Positions 41,486 to 57,500 of a stretch of 64,000 nucleotides of DNA are shown piece by piece. This DNA comes from Cruorifilaria tuberocauda (Eukaryota > Nematoda > Chromadorea > Rhabditida > Onchocercidae): assembly GCA_013365365.1 (NCBI GenBank), contig JABVXU010000052.1, positions 1-64,000 on the forward strand. Reading direction: 5' to 3'. Each line of letters begins with the position of its first letter. Position 1 is the first letter of the stretch. The notes below the pieces were generated by a model. The model was given only the letters and a program-made list of their open reading frames with translations. It was not told where the DNA came from and ran no database searches. The position numbers and the translations under genes were made by a program.

Positions 41486-44400
41486 TTCGTGAATTTTCTG
41501 AATCGTCGTTTGTTACCTTTGTTACTAATTGACTCTCCTTCGTTCCTTATTTAACGCCGTTGGTCATTTTGCCTCTTTCAATTTTTTTCTGATGGTTATG
41601 TAAAAATGTATCACTGTTTTTTTACTTTTCCAAAAAACAGGGTTAGATGGTTTTCAAAATTTTTCTTAGCTGTAGATTTATGTTTTTCAAAAAGATACTT
41701 TCAAAAAGCAAGATGGAAATTTTGCTGTAATTCGAAAATATTTCAATGTCTTTAAGAGCAAATCGATTATAATATTTTGAAATTGAATATGCTAAAGGGA
41801 AATTAGTCTTGCAGTTGTCAAGAATAGTGTTCAGCTCAAATTTGGGATAAGAAAAGTAAAGATAAAATTTCTCGTGCATAGCAGGAAATAGTTTTGGATG
41901 TTTTTAAATTTGTTATCAAGATGTATTTTTGAATCTGTTATCACTAAATTGGTGCATAAGTTCATATTTTCTTTATTAGATCTTTTCAGAAAGGTTTAAA
42001 AAATCAGTTATCCATTATGTATCGTATTTCTTCCCGTTTGAAGATTTTCTTTGAAATGCAGTTCAATTTAGAATTAAGTAAAGTGTAGAAAGTAAGATTA
42101 TAGGAAAAAATAAGATTTTTAGCATATAAGTAAGTCTTCAGTGGTAATATAAATTAGCTTTACAATACAAGGACTACTTTCTGAAATTACTTTTCCACTT
42201 TTAAAATAGGATCTGTCGACATTCACTTCTATATTTTATAGTAACTATCAAGTCCTACTTCCAGATATAAGCTTTTCAAGCATCAAAGAAAAATTATCGC
42301 TGATGTTTCTGCTATTAATTACGTTGGTGGGAAAAGCAGTCGAGCAGAAAAATTATGATCAATAATTCTGCAATTAACGAGAATGATATTTGTCAACTAT
42401 AGTACAACTTTAATCTAAAGATGTTCATTGGTATGAAAATTAGATAATCTGATATAAATACACCTATTAAGGATTGATTGACTCAGTCATCTCTGTGAAA
42501 AATTAGAAATTTTTCGAGCGAAGTAATACCTATCGAGGAAATTGAATTATTGTTTAGCATAAACGATTCGTTACTGCGAAAGTTTTATTTTTCCACAGTA
42601 TTACAAATTTTTATATTATATACTAAGACATACTATATTCATTTTGAAATAAGTTCAAGGGAAAACAACAGAACTTTTGCACCTAATTAATCCACTTCTT
42701 CACCCATATATGTATTATTTCCACAATTTATACAAATATTGATTTTCTTCTAATTTACAGGGTAAAATAATATCGATTTGAGACATCTCCTTGTTTGTTT
42801 AATTATAACAGTTGCCACTTTACTGTTTATAAATTAGATTGAAATGTGAGGTATTTTTACAATAAGACATCAAACTACTTCATCCTATTTGTTAGCATTT
42901 GCCTCCTTTGCACATTTTTATATTTCAGACATAAAATAGTATATCTGCTCAAGGTTTCTCTTTAAAACATTTTTCAGTGGTATGCTTTTCTAGAATTCAT
43001 GATAAATGCTTGAATATAGCAATATCTCAGACTTAATTGTGATCTCGTAAATATACCTCGTTACATCCTGGCTTTTAGCGTTTTTTCTATCAGATCATCC
43101 TCATAACTATAGAAAATTCCTCGAGGACAATCATCTCAAAAACTGATGAAGAGTAGTACCAGGGAAACGATATTTGTTTGTAGCAGGATAAAAAGTGTGC
43201 GTTTTAAAAAATTTTTTGGTTTTATTTACTTTAAAAAAGAGCTGCAAACTACAAAGTTCAATGTCATATTTTCACAATTTCTTTAAATTGATCTTTTAAA
43301 AAATAAATTTTTTGTCCAATGCATTTGTTAATTTCTGGAGAATTTGATGTATTTAATGAACATAAAATTCCATGATATATGTTTGAAATCATCTGTCCAC
43401 CTTTTTTCATGCAGATTTCCGGAAATTATGTTACCTCATCGTTATTGTTATTCCCTTCTTCTTTATAATCGAAGCTTTCTGTAAACTCAGAGATTTTTCT
43501 CTTTTTTTAAACTAATTTTCAAATCAATCTTATTTTTTCGGTTCTTTTTTCCATCTTTCTCACTCTAATGAATGGACTGAATTTGCACTCAAAAATTCTT
43601 CCAATTTCGAATCAAATTAAAACTTCTTACAATATCTCTACGCAATTTTTTTTAGTTTTGCTATTCCTTCAATGGAAAATTCTTGTTAAAACGGAATTTC
43701 TTGTTACTAATCCTACGTCAATACATAATTCGTAAAAATAGATGTATCTGTTCGTTTAATTGTTCATCTAAGTTGATTTGAAAAAACAGATTGAAATTAG
43801 TAGGAAAGAAGGCGGATGAAAACTTTGACTTATAATAACTTATCTATTGAAATAATTGATTAATAAATGTATTTTAAATCGGGATCGATAGATTTTTCAA
43901 ATGGATGTTAGTATTAGTCGGGATGTAAAGGGTGATGCTTTTGTCTTTGACTAGTGATTTAAAAGTATTCTTATTCTTATATTAACACATGCATATTATG
44001 TAAAAAAGCTATTGTTTATAATTGTAGTTTTTAGTCTAATGAACTACCAATGTGTTCAATTTTTATAAGTTGGAACATTCAACAGCTTAACAGCTTGTCA
44101 TACTAGTTTCGTATAAATTCGAATAAGTTTCTTTTAATATTTTTTTATTCTGTAGATTTAGGGTTCTTTTAAGATCATAAATTAATGATATGCATCCTTT
44201 TTACTTAGCAATAATCTTAAAATTGAGATATGGTTACTAATTTCTTTAAAGAAATATACGTCGTATGCGTCAGCTACTCAAATTCATTTCAGGTTTCCGT
44301 TAACCTGAGCTTGCGTCAGAATTCATCTAATGATAAGTATCAATTTGCACGAAAACAAGGAAAGATCTACAGTTTGCATCGTCGAGAATACTCATCAAAA

Positions 44401-44645
44401 ACAGACTGAAGTTTCTCGAAATCTTTGGAGGAATATGTATCCTGAAACATAACAACTAAAATATTTGAATAATAAATCCAGTTCTCCGGTTCATAGCAGT
44501 GTATTGCTTAAATTAAATTAAAGAAATATATAACACAATCCGAAGGATTTAAGATCTGCAAAATGGATGGCATGGAGTGGGTACAGATTTCCCAAAATTT
44601 CAAATTATTTGCTGCGAGAAATTTGATAGTACTAAATCGAATAAC
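41486..44645. other. Convergent 3' interval without a gene
   Basis: This lies between the stop of the + strand ELM2-SANT gene and the stop of the minus-strand vWA gene. It should carry both 3' UTRs. It is uniformly AT-rich with only short open frames, and I see no RNA gene or repeat of note. Confidence 0.5.
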
Positions 44646-47600
44646 TTAAAAGTAATTGCATACTGATGGATCTCCTCCAGTGATGGCAGTGATTTGTTCC
44701 GTATCAGGTGGAACATTTTCATCTTCCACAGATACTGCTTTCAACTCTATACCTTTGCTACGAGCTGCTCGACTTGCTTCCATTGTATTATCCTGGACGG
44801 TATATGAAACTAATAAAACTGAAGGTGAATTTTGGTTTTTTCAGAATGTCGTGAATTGGAAGTGGTGATGAAGAAAAGTAAATTTGGAAGTAGAAAGTAA
44901 ATTGGGGAAAGAATTTAAACCTGTGAATGCCCATCAGTAAAAATAATCATCATTTTCCTGGCACCCTTTCTTGCGCCAAATTTTTCATTGAATTCACTGA
45001 TTGCATAATAAATTGCTTCACCGGTACATGTTGTACCACCATTTGATGGTGTTTGATGTAAATCTTTGATAGCTTCTTCCGTTGTACTATGTTTACGTAA
45101 ATGAAATTGCGTACGTGCACGTTTCGGACCCGAGTAATATATTGCAGCTACCTTGAAAAACTGAGTAGTGATGTCTGTTTTCCATAGCTTTACCAATTTC
45201 TGATCATAACCAATTTGCCCTTTGAAAATATGCTATATGTTCCAGTCGTGAAGATTTTTCAAAATTTGGGAATATTCATAGTTGATTACAGAGCCAAGAA
45301 ATTAAGAACTAAGAACTTTTTTTTAATTTGTCATTTAAGTCCGCATAATTATGTTTTTTTGAAGTTTATCAATACTAATAATTGATGTGAAACCTGGAAA
45401 GATTTCGAAAAACGAACATGTGCAGATGTTTGATCAAGATTTAACGACCTGATAAGGCTTGATACAAAATCAATGTAAATGTCGCGTTTATCGGATGTTC
45501 CCCCAGAGAAATCCATCAAAAATACAACGTCTAACAAACAACCTGTAATATTTCTTCCGTAACATTTTGTATGAAATTTATCTCAGTATTATTGCATACT
45601 GTTGCTATTATATAAAGAAAATAAATCACTATTCTCATTGTCATATTTTATGAGCTAATTCTTAACAAAACAAACTAAAGAAAATGGAAAATTCACTGAA
45701 CAAACCTGATTTTGTGTTGATTTTTACCGGGATATTTTTAGTTGTAGTAGTAGATACTACTGATAGAGCAGCAATATTAATAGTTTTGATAGAAGGTATT
45801 TCAGCAAAACGAGCTGGTCGATGAATATAATTAGCAGAGGCTTGACTTTTCGATCCCAAATTTTGAAAAATTTTTGTTTTTTCAAAATTTTTCTGTCTGC
45901 AAAAAAATGTGTTCACGAAGAAAATGAAGTGATGAGTTGAAACGATAATTTACTTTTTTTAAAAAAAAGTGAAAGATAATGAAAAAATAGCACTTAAATG
46001 TTTTCCTAATTGTGGCAGCTTTAATTCGAGGCAGATGAATTACTTTATCATAGATGAACTAAAATAACTCATTTGATTAACTTACCCATTTATTCGATAT
46101 TTTGTTGCAGAGATAGTACTGTAGGTATTATTGGTGACTGTCGATGCGGTAGTTGCCTTTTTCCGAATGACAGAAGGTTTCAAACCAAAGCATTCACTAT
46201 ATGGTTTTAGTTTAGTCCGTGAAATATTTTGGGAATTCGTATTTATTATGATATGTGATGAGTCATTATTGACAAGAAGTAATAGACCTCGCCTGAAGCA
46301 ATCATCAAACACTGAATTAAAAAATTAAGAAAAAATCAAAATAAGATACCCTAGTATCGCACTTAGTAATCGTGATAATTGATAGCTTTTTTCTATTACC
46401 AACGATTATATTCATTTTCATAGCCTTAATTCTTGTTGTGATGAAATTTAAGCTTAACATTTAAAAAACCTGTCAATTAAAACTGTAATCTTTGGGTCGA
46501 AATCACTCAAATTTGTACAAGTAAATTTACATGTTGTGTAATTTTGAAGCAGTTGCAACAAAAAGTTGAACATTTGGTTTAGCGATAAGGGTTGCAATGT
46601 TCCGTTTCGCTTCTTCAGAATCTCTACAAAGACAATCGACTTTTATTTTTCTTAATCATCGTTCATTCGAAATTATTTCACAAGCACTCATTCCAACAGA
46701 TATTCGGAGATTAAAATTTACCCTCTCAAAAAGTTTAAACAATATTTGGAGCTGAAAAATTTTTTTTACAGTATGAATTTAGAATTCAAGAGACTTTGAT
46801 CAATTGAAACGATTTTCTTTATTATAATTATTGTTTATTATTCTCTTCTTGTCTTTTTCATTTCATAAATTTATTTCCGTTATAACGGTAAGACATGGAC
46901 AAAGAAATCATTTAGTAATTAGAGAAAGAATAAATAGATAAGAAAAAGATAGATTGGATTATTTTCAATTAAAACATTAAAATTCTGGAAAAAGAATCAA
47001 TTAAATGGCAATTTTCTTCTGTGTTTATGCCCTGTAAATCTCATTTTTCATAGAAAGAGGCCACTAATTCATTTCATTTTTGATTTATTTACTTGTATTT
47101 TATAATCACATTTAATATAATTCAATAGAAAAATGGAAAAACATTAAATTTAGTAAAAACTGAAGCTATATGAAGCCAGTTTGAGTGCAAAAATTATATT
47201 TAAATATCTTGAATATATCAGCCGGGAATTCCTTGCTTGATTCATATCTTACGATTACATAGTTTTTGAACATTGTAATTCCAAATTCTTGCATTTTTTC
47301 TGTTATAATATCAGTTATTAATAATATAACCTGTAGTAACCATCAGTAATTATAAATATCAGAAACGGAGAGCCAGGTCGATGTTGAGGTAGAAATTCAT
47401 CAAGTACAACACCAAGAGCTCGCCCAGTATCTGTTGTTCCATAGATATGAGGTAAATTCTGGATCACTTTTTCCATTTCATCATTCGTCTATAGTTTTAA
47501 AATAATAATAAGAGCGAGTCAAGAAAAGGCTGACTTATTTGAATGAAATTCTAGTAAGAATTCGCAGAAATTTTGCAGTAGTTTGAGAAAAAGTACTTCC

Positions 47601-48092
47601 TGTATAGTTTCGATGAAAAATAAAATCTTTCGTGCTCATCAAACCTTAATCCGATCGAAAGGATATCGCAGCCATTTGGAAAAGATTGTTTTGCTACTGA
47701 ATTCCAAAATCGCTACCCGATGTCTTCTTTGTTCGATATCAAATTGCTTTGCTACATCGTTAGCCATTTTGATCATTTGCTAAACTATATTCGGAAAATC
47801 TCATTTACCAAACTTCCTTAATTTAATATTTTATGACCGAATACTATTTATTAGACTTCCGCTATCCATCCTTTTTCTAAGATTGACACATTCATTTTCT
47901 TCTCAATTTGAGATTCCAATCAAACTGTAGTGGGTTTACTTTTTTTATCCGAAAAAATTACCGAACCTCAAATTCCTGCTTGACGCTACCAGAACCATCG
48001 AGAACGAAAACTATATCGGTGCATGATTTTGAATATTCAATTATTTGCATAAATAAAATAAACCAAAAACACTGTGCTGATGACATTGTCAT
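44646..48092 (-). CDS. Secreted protein with two von Willebrand factor A domains
   Basis: Nine exons join in phase to 470 residues: 48092-47967, 47779-47645, 47488-47331, 46623-46531, 46292-46086, 45896-45706, 45542-45418, 45151-44921, 44792-44646. Residues 1 to about 23 are hydrophobic (CFWFILFMQII) and read as a signal peptide. vWA-1 (about 25-190) has a complete MIDAS set: DGSGS at 32-36, the Thr in GTTDTGRAL and ITDGYY. A Ser/Thr-rich linker (about 200-300) follows. vWA-2 (about 304-470) reads LDVVFLMDFSGG, with DFSGG at 314-318 in place of DxSxS, then TTCTGEAI and FTDGHS. No C-terminal membrane segment is seen. Such proteins usually bind matrix or other extracellular partners. A probable trans-splice acceptor (ATATAAG) lies directly before the ATG. 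I cannot name an ortholog. Confidence 0.85.
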
Positions 48093-50512
48093 CTTATATG
48101 GAACATCCACAACAAATCATACTTGTCACTGATTGATAGAATAAAAGGAAAAATCTGAAAAGATTTCACTCTTTCAAAAAAATGAATATATTTTATGAAC
48201 TGGCAGAAAAAAAATTTGCGGAAACACATATTTATGACGAATGGTATTCAAATAACATCTGTTATCACTAAGACATGATGATATTAAAATAAAATAATAT
48301 CACAAAGAAATTAAGTTGAACTGTCACCTTCTATTATATTATTAAATGATTAAGGAAAACGGCGCATTCCATGAATCCAGGAAATAAAAGTTGATGAATT
48401 CTATATTTCGCTTATTCCCCCAGTCAGTCCCCTTTCATTTTCCTATTTTCAATACTTTCAATTCCTACAATCTTGAAATAATGAAAGGAAAAGTGAATGA
48501 ACAGAATGAATCGTCCTCATTTTCCTGTTTGCAAATTAATTCTCACATTACGATTCACTTCTCTTCTTTACATGTCTAAATAGTCCAAATTTTATCATGA
48601 TATCTTTCCCACTTTCCTGTTTTCAATATCATCCATATCTTTTTCATTCCTTCACTTCAATGTTGTTTTTCTCAATATTTATTGAAGCTTCAGAACCTGC
48701 TAGAAAAAAAAACACTTCAGACGGTAATGAAAGGTGCAGTGCGAAAAGAATCGCCGCAAAAAAATTCGCATTAAAATTGAAAACATCCATTCCTAATCAA
48801 TTTGCACGCACTTGATTGCTGTCTCTATTATGTTTATACCATTTCATCTTTCCTAATGATAATAGAATGATTACTTCAAAAAGCCTGCAAATTAAAGCTG
48901 GTAATTAGTATCTTATGAAAAGTTAGAACTACTGTTATTGCCAAACAGACTGACATTTTGAAATAATCCAAGTGGACAAAAACTATAAAGGCAAAAAGAT
49001 AAAATAAACATTAAGCACCTCATTTTCAATTCTTCTTCAAAAAACTCTATAGCAAAGCAAAATCGAACAAACTTTTTTACTTGCAACTCCAAATTCTTTT
49101 ATTAATCCTTTTTATTCTTTTATTAATATTAGAGTTTAGTAGTAATGTAGTACGCGATTTTTGACAAATTTTTAATGAATCGCTAGCCGCGCTCTTTCGA
49201 TCCATTAAATGTTAGAAAATGTTTGATCTTAAAAAAATCATGACCGAACAAAATGGGATACTGATAACGGTGACACGCAATGCTAAACTTGATCTTTTGA
49301 ATCCTTATTGATGTTTTTAAAAACTTAAAATATTACATACCGTTATTATGCTCATCAGCGATATGATGCGCTTATTAAATATTACTTGAAATCATTCAGT
49401 TTATCGACGTGATCCAAGAGAACTTACAATCAATCTCCTAGAGAAAATGATAACTTTCACTTCATAGAACTGCTGATCAAATTGACAAAGTCTTAATATG
49501 TGCACTATGACGGATGCATCTGATAGCAAATATTTGGAAAATAAGATACGAAAAAATTATTTACTTCAGCTAAACAGAGACTTTAATATAAATTTATAAG
49601 AAAAAGTCGGGAAAATGAGCCCTATGAAACAATTAAAAATGAACCATATTTTGTGAAAGCGATGAATCTATAAAACCATATGATAAAATAACAATTTTAA
49701 TGTATTCATGCCACAATAATAGTATTTTTTAGTGGTTTCAGGATAGAAAAACTGAATTGAATACAATTACAAACTTTCACCCCTGGACAAAAACTATAGA
49801 TGGTTTCTATAACCATAAAGAATTAATGACAAACTGTAGCTGGTTTCAAAAAGTTGTTTTCGTATTATAAAAATGAAAAAGGATGAAAAGAGAGAAAAAG
49901 AAAAGAGAGACAGTTCTTCATGAACGATCTATTGAATACATAGTATTTCCAATGATGAAATACGTAATTTCCGAGTCGAATGTCACAATCGTTACTAAAT
50001 TACAATAAAAGAATCTTACACCTTATTAAGAAAACAAAGTTAAACTCGCTTATAATCAGGAATAAAAATCAGTTATCTGTCGCAATAGTTCTATCCATTG
50101 CAGTGTTTTTTTTAAATTAAAATACAAGCATACTTCCAAAATGACTATTTTATAAATTCCTTCTTATACTCTAATTACGGAAGTTTGATGTCATACACTG
50201 TTAAATAAATATATTTAGTCTAACCGACAGTATCGAATTCTGACAGTAGAAAAATTAAAGGAAATTCCGAAAAAAGCAATCTAATTAGGAAGAAGAGTAA
50301 AACAAAATAAAAATTCACATCACAGCTGAATCAATTATATGAGAAATCTTGTTTTTCAACGAAAACAATAGAAACTGAAAAATTAAAGAAAAGGGGAGAA
50401 TAAAAGAAATATTCCAGATGGAAAAGTTAAAAGTATTTTTTTTGACTGTTTAGAAAATATATCGAAAAGATTAACAGCCATAGCTGAAGGAAAAAATATA
50501 TTTCAATAATTC
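48093..50512. other. Interval between the vWA gene and Rab1
   Basis: It should carry the promoter of the vWA gene on its left and the Rab1 3' UTR on its right. Short frames around 48391-48815 are not supported by splice sites or composition. Nothing else is recognised. Confidence 0.45.
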
Positions 50513-54773
<4,261 letters not shown>

Positions 54774-57140
54774 GACTTCACACTTAAGAAAGTACCTTGT
54801 TCTTCTGGAATAAATGTGTCTGAAAGTATAAAGTATAGAAATAATATACCTAGTAAATGGTTAGACGGTATCTTCGACAAATCCTCTATACAGTTCAGTT
54901 TCAGCTAAGGAAAGAAAGCTAATTCTTTTTTAAACATCGATACATATAGAAAAATTTCTTTCATCAAATTCTGACCATACCAACACGGTTCGAAATCAGT
55001 TGAATTAAACAATAATGGTAACATCACACATCAATCTCCCTATTCCTCGAAATGCAATCAATTTCATCTTTTCAACGCTCTAATACCCATCTTGAAAACT
55101 ATGACGTTATTCACAATGAATTATTAGCGACCATTTTGAATCTCAAATATCTCTTTTACGATGTCCAACGAAGAAAGAGAAAATACTAACTTCTTAAAGA
55201 GGTATAACTCAGCAATGTCTCAGCAATTATTAACACGTGTTGATTTTGTCTTTCAAAGATGACTATGTTTTGGCAGTTATCCTGACGCTAACAAATATAA
55301 AGTGATTATAAACTTCCTGACAAAATGAGTCTCAAGAAACTGGAAACCGAGCAAGACAGTTTACAAAACGAAAAATCGAGTACTACGCAATACTTTAACA
55401 TTTGATGATGACGGTTTAAGTCTGGAAGTGTTTACTACAGCAACAGAAAAACTGGACTAAAACCGTTAAAAAAAGACAAAAAAGGAGGAGTCTATTCTCA
55501 ACACAACGTGCAAAACAGATTAATCCAGAAGTCGGAAGTATTGATTGCGTGTGACATCCTAAAGCTCCACCGACCAAAGGTCAACGCCTGACCCCATGCA
55601 CTGCACACAAGACTAGACATCACCCAAGTCACACAACTCGCCAATCTACGTCATCCACACTATCGCTGCGCAACAATACACATCTCACGACCCCTCGTTA
55701 TGCAAACTTCAGTTTCACAGTGCTGATAATGAAAATGAGATGCTATTTGCACTGCACTTGTAAGGCCTTTATCAAACATTCTCTTGTGAAGCACCTTAGT
55801 TGTATCACATGTAAAGTAATTTCAGCTTCAAAATCTTCAAAATCATTCACTTTCGAAAGAAATCTTAATCACACAATTATAGATAAAATAATGAAGACAG
55901 TAATTCGTAAACGATTCATTGGTTAACTATTGCTCAGTAACTGGAACCGACATCAAATGTGCGTCTCGAAATGAACCTCATCCCACTCTTCATGAATATA
56001 CATTCCTTTGATCAGATGATGATATCCTTTTTATAATTATATAGAAGTTGAAAAAGGATTCCGTTTATAAACTGATCGTTAATGTATTTAATAAGTGTAT
56101 TATTGATATAAAATTTCGCCGAAATTATTTACGTTCCAAAAAATTGTATAGTAATTGAGATTAGCAAAGGGAGACCTGCAGTATCAGGTGATAAAGTAAG
56201 ATATATCAAAACACCGAACGCTTCTTCAAGGCTCAGGATTTCATCCTAGGCTCAAATCAATGAAATCAATTTTGATCAAAATCAAATCAATTTTAGGTAA
56301 TTTTTGGGTATTTAATTTCCTGAAACGATAACAATAGTAGTAATAAATTTATCACTTTTAAGTTTGTTGTTTGTTGTAATATGATATCACATATTACCTC
56401 GATTCTGCAAGATCTGATAATCGAATTGTAATTCTCTTCCCTGTTATCAAAATTCTTTATTTCTAAACAAAAATTATTCCTTGTGAAACACCAGTGATAA
56501 TATTATGTAATGATTTCTTTTCGTGAACGTTTCGAACTTTAAACTGAAATTGATAACGATTTAGTTCAAGGTGAAATTAGATTTCATTTTGGCAGACTAA
56601 CATTGAAATTCTTCCTATTCCAGTTAAGTGGTACTCTATTAGCACTGTTTATTAAAGCAAATAGATTATTAGTCATGTTGTAGATGAAATTAACGGCGAA
56701 AAAAACCCTAAAGATAAATGAACAAAGAATCCTTTCGTAGATGAGAATGATAGCAAAACAAAGAATCGTTTAGATATACAACAGCTAAAACCAATGGTAA
56801 ATCATTTAAGCATACAATGGATAAAGCAAATAGTAAATCAAAGATCGATGACAGGAAGGAATCACTTGGCTTTGATCAATTACGCTACCCTTTAGAATCG
56901 TAAATGTAACAAACAAACAAGGCATATTCTTTGACTGAGAATAGTTGAAACAAAGGATTTTATGATAGATTTTACGACAGATATTTTATACTATGAAATT
57001 ACTCCCGGCAAACTTTATCAGTCACTGCACTCTGTTACATGTAACAGAATTTGTAGCATCAATGGAATTCTCTCTGTTCTAGGTTCAAAAGATAACTTAT
57101 TTGATGGATAATCATTGTCGATGAAAACACGAGGAAAGGA
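54774..57140. other. Interval upstream of Rab1
   Basis: It contains the presumed Rab1 promoter. A patch at about 55490-55700 is clearly less AT-rich and C-rich on the + strand (ACCCAAG, CTCGCC, CACGACCCC), which fits a promoter or 5' UTR of a housekeeping gene, though it lies about 0.8 kb from the start codon. No coding exon is supported; the frame at 55720-55926 (+) shows no domain. Confidence 0.45.
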
Positions 57141-57148
57141 AATATGAT

Positions 57149-57288
57149 GAAATTCTCTGTTCAAATTGACATTGTAAGTTAAATGTAAGCTCATGTCGAC
57201 AAACTCTGTCGCAGAAATCAGGAAGAAGACGAAGTATAATAAAATTCTTTGTTCTTCAAATTGACATTGTAAGCTAAAAATGTACGCT
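57149..57288. repeat. Imperfect direct repeat of about 45 bp
   Basis: Copies at 57149-57191 and 57241-57288 share the core AAATTGACATTGTAAG and flanking AAATTCT and TAAA..TGTA.GCT. They are about 92 bases apart and lie 120 bases left of the SL1-like element. Confidence 0.7.
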
Positions 57289-57410
57289 TTGATTGCAATT
57301 TTTGAACTGAAACGATTACTCTATCCCTCTGTGGGACTGAATATCATCTTTATTACTCGTCTGGATATTGTTGAAATTCGTGTTATTGTACGCTATGAAA
57401 TCCGAATAAA

Positions 57411-57500
57411 GGTTTAATTACCCAAGTTTAGGTACACCAGCCTGACACAGGAGCCGGCAGTTTCGGCCACATACGACTAAAAGAGTAAGAAACTCAGTCT
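57411..57500 (+). ncRNA. SL1-like spliced-leader RNA gene or pseudogene
   Basis: Positions 57411-57429 read GGTTTAATTACCCAAGTTT, identical to the first 19 bases of nematode SL1. The canonical GAG end is replaced by AG, then a GT donor at 57432. TACC at 57419-57422 can pair with GGTA at 57431-57434, as in stem-loop I of SL RNAs. Three further small hairpins follow: CCTG/CAGG at 57441-57451, GCCG/CGGC at 57453-57467 and GAGT/ACTC at 57483-57495. I see no Sm site (AATTTTTGG-like) downstream, which argues for a pseudogene or a divergent copy. A retro-inserted trans-spliced mRNA is less likely, because the SL is followed by a donor and no coding sequence. The 3' end is arbitrary. Confidence 0.55.
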
